Shown here piece by piece: positions 8,596 to 18,400 of a DNA stretch of 64,000 nt (the first letter of the stretch is position 1; each line of letters opens with the position of its first letter). A program made the position numbers and the translations under genes. The stretch comes from Virgisporangium aurantiacum. GTDB taxonomy: Bacteria > Actinomycetota > Actinomycetes > Mycobacteriales > Micromonosporaceae. The notes beneath the pieces were generated by a model, which did not search any database, was not told where the DNA came from, and saw nothing but the letters and a program-made list of their open reading frames with translations. The stretch covers positions 310,001-374,000 of the forward strand of contig NZ_BOPG01000033.1 in NCBI RefSeq assembly GCF_016863635.1, read 5' to 3'.

Positions 8596-8704
8596 GCCAC
8601 GTTGGGTCCGCTGTCTCCGCTGATGCGTCGCTGCGGGGCGGGAACTCGTTTTGGGCCAGCGGGCAAGAACGGGTGTAACGACCCGAACGAGAGGCCAGTG
8701 ACGG

Positions 8705-9301
8705 ATGAGGACATCGACCGGAACCGCAACGGAGGACGATGCGCACGTCATCGAGCGTTCCCGGGACGAGCCCGAGTACTTCGCCCTGCTCTTCCGTCGG
8801 CACGCACCCCACCTGCAGCGATACATCACCCGACGGCTCGGGCCGAACGCCGCTGAGGACGTCCTCAACGAGGTCTTCCTGGTGGCGTTCCGGCAACGCG
8901 GCTCGTACGACCGCAACCGCCCCGACGCCCGACCCTGGTTGTACGGCATCGCCACCAACCTGATCGGGCGGCACCGGCGCAGCGAGGTCCGCGCGCTCAA
9001 GGCGCTCTCGGCCACCGGCGTGGACCCGGTGACCGAGGCGTTCGCCGAGCGTAGCGACGCCCGCGTGGCCGCGGCGTCCGCCGGGCAAGAGCTCGCGGCG
9101 GCGCTCGCGGCGTTGAAGGCGCCGTTCCGGGACGCACTGCTGCTGGTGGCGTGGGCCGACCTGACGTACGAGGAGACGGCCGCCGCACTCGGGGTTCCCG
9201 TGGGCACGGTGCGGTCGAGGGTGAGCCGGGCTCGAAGCACGATGCGGGCCGCGCTTGGTGGGGTCGACCCCACATCGATCGACGAGGAGCACCACCGGTG
9301 A
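8705..9301 (+). CDS. ECF-type RNA polymerase sigma factor
   Basis: 198 residues. Region 2 (LFRRHAPHLQRYITRR, then AAEDVLNEVFLVAFRQR and the -10-binding RPWLYGIATNLI) and region 4 (YEETAAALGVPVGTVRSRVSRAR) are both clear, with no extra domains. The TGA overlaps the GTG of the next gene (GTGA, 9298-9301). That gene, a single-pass membrane protein, probably acts as its regulator or co-regulated partner. The 225-base upstream region contains the REP-like palindrome and no clear promoter. Confidence 0.9.
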   Translation: MRTSTGTATEDDAHVIERSRDEPEYFALLFRRHAPHLQRYITRRLGPNAAEDVLNEVFLVAFRQRGSYDRNRPDARPWLYGIATNLIGRHRRSEVRALKALSATGVDPVTEAFAERSDARVAAASAGQELAAALAALKAPFRDALLLVAWADLTYEETAAALGVPVGTVRSRVSRARSTMRAALGGVDPTSIDEEHHR

Positions 9302-10350
9302 ACGAGATGCACACCCTGCAGGCGATGCGGTCCGAGGTGCCACTACCGCCCGACGACGTGACCCGGGCCGCCGAGGCCCGCCTGATGACGGCGATCCGCC
9401 GCGAGCCGCCCCGCCACCGGCAGGGCGTAAGAGTGGGGCGGTTCGCCTGGGCCGCCGGGCTCGCCGCGGGCCTGGCCGCCGTGGTGGCCGTCGGCGTCCT
9501 CGCGACGCAGAACGGGCCGATACCACCCAAAAATAAGACACCGCAACAGGAAACACCCCTGAAGCTGACGTCGGCGACCCAGGTCCTCGACCTCGCCGCG
9601 ACCGCCACGACGGACCAGCCCGACCTCAACCCGCGCCCCGACCAGGTCATCGCGATCCGGTCGAACCACATGTACGTCGCCGACGGTCCGGACGGCCGCT
9701 ACCTCTACCGCACCGACCGCACGCTGTGGTCGCCGGCCGACGGTGTCCGGGACGGCGCCGTGGAGAGCACCTACCTGGATCCCAAGGCGATTCCGGGTCA
9801 GCCGATCCCGCCGTCGGCGCGCAGCCAGGTGGGCCGGAAGGAGGCGAGCCTGATCAAGCGCTGCCCCGGCACACCGGACTGGGCCAGAACCGACTTCGCC
9901 CACGTCAGCAAGCTGCCGACGACACCGGAGGGGATGCTCGCCGAACTGCGTCGCGTCCCCGCCAACAAGAACCCGCTCGACCAGCGGACCTTCCAGGCGG
10001 CCGCCGACCTGGTGCGGGAGGCGTACCTGCCGCCGGCCCAGCGGGCCGCCCTGTACCGGGCCCTGGCGCTGATCCCCGGTCTGGAACTGATCGAGAACGC
10101 GCAGGACGCCGCCGGCCGCACCGGTGTCGCGGTCGGCTACCGCGACACCGCCCGCGGTCTGCGCGAGGAGCTGGTCTTCGACCCGGCGACGTTCCAGTAC
10201 CTCGGCGAGCGGGAGTTCGTCATCGACGCCGCCAAGGCGCAGGCGCCGGTCGGCACCCAGACCGCGTCGACGGCGCTGCTGTCGGCCGAGGTGGTCGACA
10301 CGGTGCCGGCGGTTCCGGTCGGCCCGAAGGGCCAGGAGACCTGCGGCTAG
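9298..10350 (+). CDS. CU044_5270-type single-pass membrane protein, sigma factor partner
   Basis: 350 residues. A cytoplasmic N-terminus of about 50 residues is followed by one membrane helix (FAWAAGLAAGLAAVVAVGVL) and an exported domain of about 280 residues. This organisation and the coupling to an ECF sigma gene match the actinobacterial family called CU044_5270. No HxxxCxxC anti-sigma zinc motif is present, so an anti-sigma role is only inferred from position. The C-terminus shares the tetranucleotide CTAG (10347-10350) with the convergent decarboxylase gene. Confidence 0.75.
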   Translation: MNEMHTLQAMRSEVPLPPDDVTRAAEARLMTAIRREPPRHRQGVRVGRFAWAAGLAAGLAAVVAVGVLATQNGPIPPKNKTPQQETPLKLTSATQVLDLAATATTDQPDLNPRPDQVIAIRSNHMYVADGPDGRYLYRTDRTLWSPADGVRDGAVESTYLDPKAIPGQPIPPSARSQVGRKEASLIKRCPGTPDWARTDFAHVSKLPTTPEGMLAELRRVPANKNPLDQRTFQAAADLVREAYLPPAQRAALYRALALIPGLELIENAQDAAGRTGVAVGYRDTARGLREELVFDPATFQYLGEREFVIDAAKAQAPVGTQTASTALLSAEVVDTVPAVPVGPKGQETCG

Positions 10351-11768
10351 ACAAGCCGCGCGACGAGTGAACGCACCACCGCCACGAACGCGTCGACGTC
10401 CGTGGCGGTGGTGCGCCAGTTCACGATCGCCGGCCGCAGTGCCACCTTGCCGTCGTACACCGTTGTTCCGGCGAAGACCCGGCCATCCGCGAGGAGGTCC
10501 GCGCCGAGCTTGCGGTTGAGGTCATCAAGATCTTTTTCTGGGACGCCGTGCGGACGCGCGCGGAAGCACACGATGCACAACGGGACGTCGGCCAGCCGCT
10601 CCAGGTCGGGTGCCTCGTCGACGAGCCGGGCCAGCCGCTGCGCGAGGTCGAGGTGCCGCTCGACCATCTCCCGGTACCCGGCGCGGCCGTAGGCGGCGAG
10701 CGTCGCCCAGATCGGCATCGCCCGGCTGCGCCGCGACGACTCCGGCCCGAACAACCCGTAGCCACCGGCCGGATCCTGGGGTCCCGGCAGGTACGGCGCG
10801 CCCGGCATGCCGAACGCCCGGCCCAGCCGCGACGGCTCGCGGATCAGCGCGAACCCGCTCTCGTATGGCACGTTCAGCCACTTGTGGCCGTCGGCGGTGA
10901 TCGAGTCGGCCCGCTCGATGCCGTCGGTGAGGTGCCTGCTCCGGGGCGAGACCGCGGCGAACAGCCCGAACGCGCCGTCGACGTGCAGCCAGGCGCCGTA
11001 CCGCCCGGCCAGGTCGGCGAGGTCGGCGAGCGGGTCGAAGTCGCCGGCGTTGACCTCACCGGCGTTCGCGATGATCACCGCCGGCCCGCACCCGGCCAGC
11101 CGCCGTTCGAGCGCGGCCAGGTCGACCCGCCCGACGCCGTCGCGCGCGAACACCTCGACCGTGTTCCGCCCGTGACCGAGCATCTGCAGCGCCTTGCGCG
11201 AACTGGAGTGCACGTAGCCGCCGGACAGCACCGGCATCCGGGGCAGGCCGACCAGCCCGGTGTCGGCGACGTCGACGCCCTGCCGCTCGCCCCACCAGTG
11301 CGTGGCGCACGCCAGCGACGTGAAGTTCGCGAACGTCGCGCTGCCCACCAGGGCGCCGCCCCACCCGTCGGGCAGCCCGACGAGCTGGCGGAGCCAGTCC
11401 AGCGCGACGGTCTCGACCTCGTGCGCGAGCGGCGAACTGATCCGCGCGAACGCGTTCTGGTCGAGCAGGGCGGCGGTCCAGTCGGCGGCGAGCGCGGCCG
11501 GCGTGGCGCCGCCGGTGACGAAGTGGAAGAACCGCGGCCCGGACGACGCCGTGGCCGCCGCGGTACCGATCCCGAGCAACCGCTCGACGGTCTCCGGCCC
11601 GCCCGTGCCCGTCTCGGGCAGCGCCCCGCCCAGCCCGTCGAGCAGCTTGGCGGCGTCGGGATCGACGACGGGACGCGTGGCGAGCGACGCGAGGTACGGC
11701 GCCGCGGCGTCGTGCACCAGGGCGAGCGGCTGTGCGGCGGAGTCGAGTTCGTGCAGCGGATCGGCCAC
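10347..11768 (-). CDS. PLP-dependent decarboxylase (group II, aromatic/aspartate-type)
   Basis: 473 residues. The fold-type I decarboxylase pattern is clear: LVGSATFANFTSLACATHWW, the cofactor-binding HVDGAFGLFAAV, and the Schiff-base lysine in ADGHKWLNVPYE (about residue 300). Substrate cannot be assigned; relatives decarboxylate aromatic amino acids, glutamate or diaminobutyrate. Start GTG at 11768 is preceded by GAGGGGGT as ribosome site. A frame upstream stays open to 11957, but that region is a structured leader. It is a paralogue of the gene at 54936-56345. Confidence 0.85.
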   Translation of the reverse strand: MADPLHELDSAAQPLALVHDAAAPYLASLATRPVVDPDAAKLLDGLGGALPETGTGGPETVERLLGIGTAAATASSGPRFFHFVTGGATPAALAADWTAALLDQNAFARISSPLAHEVETVALDWLRQLVGLPDGWGGALVGSATFANFTSLACATHWWGERQGVDVADTGLVGLPRMPVLSGGYVHSSSRKALQMLGHGRNTVEVFARDGVGRVDLAALERRLAGCGPAVIIANAGEVNAGDFDPLADLADLAGRYGAWLHVDGAFGLFAAVSPRSRHLTDGIERADSITADGHKWLNVPYESGFALIREPSRLGRAFGMPGAPYLPGPQDPAGGYGLFGPESSRRSRAMPIWATLAAYGRAGYREMVERHLDLAQRLARLVDEAPDLERLADVPLCIVCFRARPHGVPEKDLDDLNRKLGADLLADGRVFAGTTVYDGKVALRPAIVNWRTTATDVDAFVAVVRSLVARLV

Positions 11769-11790
11769 TAACGATCTACCCCCTCGGAAT

Positions 11791-11884
11791 ACAGACAACC
11801 CCCGGGGCTGACCGCGCGAGTGGAATGTCCGCTCGAGCGGGCCGACTGGACTGGCCGGCACCCCGGGGGTCGGGTAGTTGTCTG
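11791..11884 (-). promoter_or_regulatory. Long-range hairpin in the decarboxylase leader
   Basis: On the minus strand, CCAGACAAC (start of the leader segment) pairs with GTTGTCTG about 80 bases later, and two CCCCGGGG blocks lie just inside each arm; one arm has seven extra bases. A second small hairpin, GCCGC-ACG-GCGGC, lies upstream at 11896-11908. Together they fill the space between a short upstream reading frame and the decarboxylase ribosome site, as in attenuators. No ligand-binding riboswitch family is recognised. Confidence 0.5.
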
Positions 11885-11937
11885 GACTTACACAAGCCGC
11901 CGTGCGGCCCGTACTGCAAAAGTGGGACGGACGGGGG

Positions 11938-11976
11938 CTAGTGGACAGCCACCTCACGTGTCCAATTAATACTCAA
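11938..11976 (-). CDS. 12-residue leader peptide (upstream ORF)
   Basis: TTG start at 11976, product MSINWTREVAVH, stop TAG at 11938-11940. It is preceded by AAAGGAGGTG (11985-11994), a full-length match to the 16S anti-Shine-Dalgarno, with ten bases between GGAGG and the TTG. It lies 25 bases after the predicted transcription start and before the hairpin region. There is no run of a single amino-acid codon, so classic amino-acid attenuation is not obvious. Translation is inferred from the very strong ribosome site. Confidence 0.45.
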   Translation of the reverse strand: MSINWTREVAVH

Positions 11977-12007
11977 CTTTGGACCACCTCCTTTCGCGTG
12001 TACGGCC

Positions 12008-12036
12008 AATTTAGCGCCCGGAGCGATCAGCGACAA
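12008..12036 (-). promoter_or_regulatory. SigA-type promoter for leader peptide and decarboxylase
   Basis: Minus strand: -35 TTGTCG (12036-12031), 17-base spacer, -10 TAAATT (12013-12008). This predicts a start near 12001 and a leader of about 230 bases before the decarboxylase GTG. Confidence 0.55.
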
Positions 12037-12076
12037 CGGTGATTAACAGAAGGCGAACTCGGGGTAGAACCGGCGT

Positions 12077-12556
12077 GTGACCCCTCACGACGACCAGGAC
12101 ATGCGCGACGAGACCCCGATCGAACGCGCCGACCGGAACTACAACGAACTTCTGCAGGAACTGCGGGTCGCGCAGACCGGGATCCAGATCCTGTTCGCCT
12201 TCCTGCTGACGATCCCGTTCCAGCAGCGGTTCGCCGAAGAGGTCGGCACCGGCCTCCGCCAGGAGTACCTGGCCACCCTGGGCGTCACGGCGATGGCCAC
12301 GGCGCTGCTGATCGCGCCGGTCACCATGCACCGCCTGCTGTTCCGGCAGGGGCTCAAGCCGCAACTGGTCACCACGGCCGACTGGCTCGCCAAGGCCGGC
12401 CTGGCCTGCCTGGCGGTGGCGGTGCTGCTGGCCGTGTTCCTGATCGTCGCGGTGGTGTCGGCCCAGAGCACCGCGTTCTGGTTCGTCGCCGGCCTCGGGC
12501 TGCTGTTCGCGGTCACCTGGCTGATCATCCCGCTGGTCGTCCGCGCGAAGTACTAG
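12077..12556 (+). CDS. DUF6328 family membrane protein
   Basis: 159 residues. A charged N-terminal 40 residues containing ERADRNYNELLQELRVAQTGIQILFAFLL leads into four membrane helices. This N-terminal pattern is typical of the actinobacterial DUF6328 family, sometimes misannotated as a sodium:proton antiporter. Function unknown. GTG at 12077 is the start; an overlapping GTG at 12075 is in another frame. It is divergent from the decarboxylase, and the region between them contains that gene's promoter. Confidence 0.8.
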   Translation: MTPHDDQDMRDETPIERADRNYNELLQELRVAQTGIQILFAFLLTIPFQQRFAEEVGTGLRQEYLATLGVTAMATALLIAPVTMHRLLFRQGLKPQLVTTADWLAKAGLACLAVAVLLAVFLIVAVVSAQSTAFWFVAGLGLLFAVTWLIIPLVVRAKY

Positions 12557-12753
12557 CGCCCGGGACGATCAGGGGACGCTCATCGGACGAAAGGCTGAAA
12601 AGCCTCCAAATCACGCAAACAACCACCAGTCGGCGACGAGGATTCCCCGGGAAGTTGCCGAGAGGTTTGCTTCAGGTCGCCGACGGGTGCGCCGAAGCTC
12701 TGGGCGAGGCAAGCAGGACGGTTGCGAGCCGGTCGCACGTAAGGGGAAACGCG
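12557..12753 (+). other. Structured 5' leader of the secreted propeller gene
   Basis: A 197-base non-coding stretch. A perfect nine-base stem, GTCGGCGAC (12629-12637) with GTCGCCGAC (12676-12684), encloses a 38-base loop and is followed by GCGCCGAAGCTCTGGGCGAG and further G-rich blocks. Long structured leaders in front of secreted cell-wall proteins in actinobacteria are often riboswitches. I compared it by eye with the c-di-AMP, c-di-GMP, cobalamin and SAM consensus elements and did not find their signature motifs. Confidence 0.3.
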
Positions 12754-13716
12754 ATGTTCAGGAACCTCCGCATCACGGTCATCGCCGCCGCCGGGATCTT
12801 CGCCGGTGGCACCGCACTCCTGGTCGGTGCGCCGGCGCAGGCCGCGACGACCACCCCCACCCTGGCCAAGTCGGTCGCCTACGCCCGCGACGGCGCGATC
12901 TACACCAGCAAGGGCGCCGGCGAGACCAAGCTGACCGCCACCGCCGGCAACAGCCGCCCGCGCTGGTCGACCGACGGCCGCACGCTCGCCTACCTGCACG
13001 CCGGCGAACTGTGGCAGATGAACGCCGACGGCACCGCCCAGCACAAGGTGACCGAGGGCAAGGCGGCCGGTGCGGCCTTCTCCCCGGACGGCCAGTGGAT
13101 CGCCTACTCGGCGCCGGACTGCCTCGGCGGCTCGGGCGTGTACCGGATCCGCGCGGCCGCGCCGCACGGCGTCCCCGAGGTTCTTTTCCCGGCCGCGTGC
13201 CGCGAGCAGGCCCTGCCGGCGCCGACCGCGCCGACCGCCGCTGACGCTGCCGGCCAGGCCGCCTCGCTGACCGACCGCCTCCGCACCGACGACGCGATCG
13301 CCTGGTCGCCCGACGGCAAGCGCATCGCGTTCAGCGGCGGCGACTGCGAGAGCATCTTCGACGACTGCCTGAGCATCGGCAACATCGAGACCGGCATGGA
13401 GCGCACGATGGCCGGCTTCGGCGGCGGCGGCTCGGAGGACGGCTTCGCGGTGGTGCCGGCCTACCGCCCCGACGGCGCGAAGGTCGCCTGGACCACGTTC
13501 GACGGCACCGCGATGACCATCACCGAGGCGGCCGCCGACGGTAGCGGCCGGCGCCAGGTCGGCACCAGCAACGACCGCGAGCTTGCCTACGTCGACGCCG
13601 ACCGCGCGCTGGTGACCGCGAAGTACCAGGGCCACTCGTGGGTCACGCTGGTCGACCTGAACACCGGCACCCGGGTTCCGTTCCAGGCCGGCTCGCAGGC
13701 GAGTGTCCAGCCGTAA
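12754..13716 (+). CDS. Secreted PD40/TolB-like beta-propeller protein
   Basis: 320 residues. Signal peptide: basic MFRNLR, hydrophobic core, and an Ala-x-Ala site after GAPAQA (about residue 31). The mature part has repeated PD40 blades (RPRWSTDGRTLAYL, AAFSPDGQWIAYS, AIAWSPDGKRIAFS, PAYRPDGAKVAW). Four cysteines may form disulfides. Such propellers bind proteins or glycans at the cell surface; no enzyme motif is seen. AAGGGG nine bases before the ATG is the ribosome site, and the gene has a long structured leader. Confidence 0.8.
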   Translation: MFRNLRITVIAAAGIFAGGTALLVGAPAQAATTTPTLAKSVAYARDGAIYTSKGAGETKLTATAGNSRPRWSTDGRTLAYLHAGELWQMNADGTAQHKVTEGKAAGAAFSPDGQWIAYSAPDCLGGSGVYRIRAAAPHGVPEVLFPAACREQALPAPTAPTAADAAGQAASLTDRLRTDDAIAWSPDGKRIAFSGGDCESIFDDCLSIGNIETGMERTMAGFGGGGSEDGFAVVPAYRPDGAKVAWTTFDGTAMTITEAAADGSGRRQVGTSNDRELAYVDADRALVTAKYQGHSWVTLVDLNTGTRVPFQAGSQASVQP

Positions 13717-13730
13717 GTTCGGAAAAATGC

Positions 13731-13756
13731 AAGGGGACCCGCGAGCGGGTCCCCTT
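13731..13756. terminator. Bidirectional hairpin terminator
   Basis: AAGGGGACCCG (13731-13741) pairs with CGGGTCCCCTT (13746-13756) over 11 bases with a four-base loop. It lies between the convergent propeller and sensor kinase genes and serves both, with A's on one side and T's on the other. Confidence 0.8.
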
Positions 13757-13762
13757 TCCGCA

Positions 13763-15463
13763 TCAGGTCGACGCCGGCAGGTGGATCCGGAACGTCGAGC
13801 CCCGGCCCAGTTTCGAGCAGACCGAGATGGTGCCGCCGTGCTCCTCGACGATCCGGCGCGCGATCGTCAGGCCCAGCCCGGCGCCCTGCACCGCGGCCCG
13901 GGTCGCCTGGGTCGTCCGGAAGAACCGGTCGAACAGGCGCGGCAGGTCCTCCGCCTCGATGCCGACCCCCTCGTCGACCACCGCCAGTTCCACCTCGCCG
14001 TCCGTGCGCCGGCCGAGCACCCGGATCGCGGCGCCGTCGGGGCTGAACTTCACCGCGTTGGTCAGCAGCGCGCGGGCGGCCCGTTCCAGGTGGGCGGCGT
14101 CGGCGAGCACCGGGCCGAGGTCGGGGTCCAGCCCCACCTCGATTCGTTGCGACCGGGCGTCGGCCAGCCCGGTCACGGCCGTCACCGCCCGGTTCACCAG
14201 CCCGGGCAGCGGGGTCGACTCGAGCTCGAGGTGCAGGTTGCCGGCGTCCATCTGGTTGACCAGCAGCAGGTCCTCGATCAGCGCGCGGAGCCGGCCGGCG
14301 TTGCGGGCCATCGTCTGGAGCATCCGCTGCTGGTGCTCCGGCACCGGCCCGGCGTCGCCGTCGAGCATCAGTTCGAGGTAGCCGCTCATGCTCGTCAACG
14401 GCGTGCGGAGCTCGTGCGAGACGGTCGCCACGAAGTCGTCCTTCGCCTGGTCGAGCTTCTTCAGCCGGGCGGCGTTCGCGCGTTCCCGCTGCAGCGCCTC
14501 CTGCAACGCCTCCTCGCCCCGCTTGCGGTCGCGGATGTCGTGCAGGAACGCGTTGAACCGCCAGGAGTCGCCGTCCCGCCGGGCCCAGATCGCGAGGTCG
14601 ACCGGGAACTCACCGGTGTCGGGCCGCCACGCCGTGATCTCGATGCGTCGGCCGATCACCGTCTGGACGCCGGTGGCGAGAAACCGGGCGATGCCGCTGC
14701 GGTGCGCGTCGCGCAGGTGCGGCGGCACGATCGTCTCGGCCAGTGACTGCCCGAGGGCCAGGTCGCGGGGGATGCCGAACATCTGCTCGGCGGCGGCGTT
14801 CCAGGCCTGGATCATGCCGTCGGCGTCCATCTCGACGAACGCCTCGGCCGACGTCTCGATGATCTCCTCCAGGCGCCGGGCGGCCGTCTCGACCTCCCGC
14901 TGCGCGGAGACCCGGTCGGCGACCCGGCCGAGCTGGGTGCCGATCGTGCCCAGCGCCCGCAACAGGTCCTCCTGCGGTTCCAACGGCACCCGGCTGAAGA
15001 ACTCCAGCACCGCGATCACCCCGGCCCGGCCGATCACCGGCAGTGCCATCGCCGAGACGATCCCGAGGTTCGTGCCGTCGTCGGCGCGGATGAAACCGGG
15101 GTCGGACACCACGTCGACCGACCACACCGGCGCGCCGGTCGCCGCGACGGTGCCGGGCAGGCCGACCCCGCGCGGGAACCGGAGCGGGTCGGTGACCCGG
15201 CGCAGCGGGCCGTAGTCGGCCGCACCCGCGTCGGGCAGCGCCCAGACGCCGCTGGACACGAGCACCGTCGGATCGTCGGCATCGGGAACGCACAGGTGAC
15301 CCGCCGGCCACTCGGTGAACCGGCAGACCGCGTGCAACGCGACGCTACCGGCCTCCTCGACGGAGTCGGCCTCGTTCGCCGCGCGGGCGACCTCTTCGAG
15401 CAGCATCAGCAGCGCCGAACCGGAAGGGCCGGCGTGCAGCACCGCGGTCTGTGCGTCCGTCAT
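13763..15463 (-). CDS. Soluble GAF-PAS sensor histidine kinase (orphan)
   Basis: 566 residues. Order: a GAF domain (about 20-190, with CRFTEWPAGHLCVP at its start), a PAS domain (about 205-320, with SAEAFVEMDADGMIQAWNAAAEQMFG), a coiled linker, a HisKA domain with VSHELRTPL (phospho-acceptor His about residue 351) and a HATPase domain with the N box ALLTNAVKFS and G boxes DEGVGI and GAGLGL. No membrane helices, so it senses a cytoplasmic signal. No response regulator gene is adjacent. GGAAGGG precedes the ATG. Confidence 0.9.
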   Translation of the reverse strand: MTDAQTAVLHAGPSGSALLMLLEEVARAANEADSVEEAGSVALHAVCRFTEWPAGHLCVPDADDPTVLVSSGVWALPDAGAADYGPLRRVTDPLRFPRGVGLPGTVAATGAPVWSVDVVSDPGFIRADDGTNLGIVSAMALPVIGRAGVIAVLEFFSRVPLEPQEDLLRALGTIGTQLGRVADRVSAQREVETAARRLEEIIETSAEAFVEMDADGMIQAWNAAAEQMFGIPRDLALGQSLAETIVPPHLRDAHRSGIARFLATGVQTVIGRRIEITAWRPDTGEFPVDLAIWARRDGDSWRFNAFLHDIRDRKRGEEALQEALQRERANAARLKKLDQAKDDFVATVSHELRTPLTSMSGYLELMLDGDAGPVPEHQQRMLQTMARNAGRLRALIEDLLLVNQMDAGNLHLELESTPLPGLVNRAVTAVTGLADARSQRIEVGLDPDLGPVLADAAHLERAARALLTNAVKFSPDGAAIRVLGRRTDGEVELAVVDEGVGIEAEDLPRLFDRFFRTTQATRAAVQGAGLGLTIARRIVEEHGGTISVCSKLGRGSTFRIHLPAST

Positions 15464-15499
15464 CGCCCTTCCAGGGTGACGGCGAAACGGCGGGGACGC

Positions 15500-18400
15500 T
15501 CAGGTTTGCACGAATACCGCAACCGTTCTCGCCGGCACCGTGAACGTGCCGGCGTCGAACGTCGCCCGGCGGGCCACCGCGTCGGCGCCCTTCGCCTGCA
15601 CGGGGTGCAGCGCGATCCGGGCGCCCGCCAGCGCGTCGACCCGTTGCGTCTGCCGCTGCGGCGTCGCGTTGAACACCACCACGATGCTCTTCCACCGCCG
15701 GTCGACGCCGCGCGCGTCGAGCGTCATCGTGATGACGCCCGGCGTGGCCGACGGCCCGGCGAGCGGGAACGCCAGCCGGCGCTGCACCTCCTCGGCGGTC
15801 GGCAACGCGAACACCGGCGACGACCACCGCACCGCCAGCAGGTCGGCGTAGCGCTCGCCGCTCGCGGCGATCTCGCCGCAGTCGGGCACCAACGCGGGAT
15901 CGGCGAGCAGCGGACGCGCGTACGGCCACTTGTCGGCGTTGTCGGCCGCCGGTGGCAGGCCGTGCCCGAACCCGTTGCCGCTGCGGCAGTTCCACCGGAT
16001 CGCGTTGAACCAGTCACCGGAGTTGTAGGAGTTACGGTCGAGCGACTTCGACCGCAGCAGGTCGGACCCGGCGGCGACGAACCCGGTGCCCTGCCCGAGC
16101 ACGGTGGTCGCCAGCGACAGCGTCTGCATGCGCGACCGGTCGGCCGCGGCGGTGCTCTGCGGCAGCTTGAACGCCAGCGCGTCGTACAGGATCTCGTTGT
16201 CGTGCGCGTCGACGTAGGTCACCGCCTCGGCCGGCGCGGCCGTGTACCCGGCCGGCGAGCCGTTGTAGTCGACCTGCTCACCCGTGACGGTGCGCCCGTC
16301 GGACGCGGTGAACGTGTACGAGCGCAGGTTTCCGGCCAGCCCCAACTGCACCACGTCGTGGTAGTGCAGGAGGCGCTCGCGCTGGTAGTCGAGGGAGCCG
16401 TTCACCGGGTCGCCGTTCGGGTCGGTGTAGAGGCCCGATCCGAAGCCCTGCAGGCGCGGGTTGGGGTCGAACGGGCCGCCGCCGCGCACCGCGTCGCGCA
16501 GCCGGTCGGAGAACGTGGCGATGCCGGTGCCGGCCATGTTCCGCTGGGTCGCCTGCTCGAACCGCTGGTTCCCGGACACCTCGCCGAAGTCCCAGCCCTC
16601 GCCGTACAACAGGATCCGCTTGCCGTCGACGCCGTCGCGCTGGACCGTCAGTTCGTCGAGGGCCTTGCGGACGGCGAGCAGGTTCGCCTTCGGGTGGTGA
16701 CCCATGAGGTCGAACCGGAAACCGTCCACTTTGTACTGTCGGGCCCACAGCACCACCGAGTCGACGACGAGCTTGCCCATCATCATGTTCTCGGGCGCGG
16801 TGTTGGCGCAGCAGGTGGAGTTCGCGACGGTGCCGTCGTCGAGCAGCCGTTGGTAGTAGCCGGGCACGATCTGGTCGAGCACCGAGTACCGATGTGTGCC
16901 CGCCGCGGGCGTGTGGTTGTAGACGACGTCGACCACCACCCGGAGTCCCGCGTGGTTGATCCCGGCGACGGCCTGCCGCAGTTCCCGGGTGCGGGCCGGC
17001 CCGTCCGGGTTCGTGGCGTACGAACCCTCCGGAACGTTGTAGTGAAACGGGTCGTAGCCCCAGTTGTAACCGTCGGTGTCCCGCACCTGTTCGACACACG
17101 CCTGCTGTTCCGCGGAGTCCGGCGGAAGGGCCGCGAGGTCGCACGGTGGTTGCGCCTGGTCGGCGCGGCGCTCGGGAATCGTCGCGATGTCGAAGACGGG
17201 CAACAGATGGACGTAGTTGGCGCCCGCCCGGGCGAGGCTCCGCAGATGCCGCATCCCCGTGCCGTCGCGGTCGGCGAACGCCAGATACGTGCCCCGGTGC
17301 TCGGCCGGCACCGACTCGTCGGCGATCGAGAAGTCGCGGACGTGCACCTCCTGGATCTGCGGCCGGGCCGGCAGCGCGGGCTTGCGCAGCCCCCGCCAGT
17401 CCGGCGGGGCGAGGGCCGGATCGTTGAGGTCGACCAGTTGGCTGTGCGTCGAGTTGGCCGACAGCGCCACCGAGTACGGGTCGGTGACGCTCGCGGTGAC
17501 GACCGCCTGCGCGGCCGGCTGCCACGCCGTCACCCGGAACCGGTAGTACCTGCCGCTCCACGCCCGCTCGCCGGTGGTCTTCCAGACGCCGGTGGCGTCG
17601 TCGCGGCGCATCTGCTTCACGGCGGCGACCGACGTGGGCGTGTCGAACAGTTCCAGTTCCACGGTGCGCGCGGTCGGCGCCCAGACGGCGAGCGACGGCC
17701 GTCCACTGTGGAACTGCGGGCCGAGCCGCTCGGCGGCGGCCCGCCGGTAGACGTCGTCGAGCGCGCCGGGGATCTGCACGCCGGTGGCGAGCGTCAGCCG
17801 GTCTGCCTGGTACTCGGCGAACACCGGTTGCGAGCGGAGCGCCTCGACCACGCGGTCGCGGTCGGCGGGGTCGACGCTGAACGCGGTGTACGCCCACAGG
17901 TGCGGGTACTTCTGCCGCTGCGCCTCGGTGAGCGCGCCGGCCGGCTGCAGCCGCAGCGCGGCGCCACCGACCAGCTGACCGTCCACAATGGACATCCCGC
18001 CGGCCGGGTCGTACCGCAGCTCGTACCGCCGGCCCTCGGTCTGGTCGGCCCGGACCGCGATGGTGTCGCGGTCGATCCAGACCGCACGCTGCCGCGTGAT
18101 GTCGGTGTCCGGTGCGCCTTCGAGCGACATGGGTAGCAGGTACCTCGGTTCGCCGGAGAGGATCCACACCTCGGAGCCGATCCCGGCAAGATCGAGGAAC
18201 TGGTCGTCGGGAAGGTCCTTGGTGTCGCCTTTGTGGAGTATGTACGCCAGAGTGGTTGCGCCGCTGGCCAACGGTACCCGGAACACCGCTCCGAAGGGGT
18301 CGATCCGCTCCGGGAGCAGCGGTGCCGCCCAGCTGGTGGGAGTGGCCGCGCCGTCCCAGACGTGCAGGCCCCACCCGGTGTAGTCGCCGTCGGCGCGCCG

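Noticed and set aside
11769..11957. Extended N-terminus for the PLP decarboxylase (start at GTG 11957)
   Set aside because: The added residues have no family match, and the region holds hairpins and an upstream ORF; the start at 11768 has its own ribosome site.
11981..11995. Plus-strand similarity to the 3' end of 16S rRNA (GGACCACCTCCTTTC)
   Set aside because: No rRNA sequence continues on either side; it is explained by a strong ribosome site on the minus strand.
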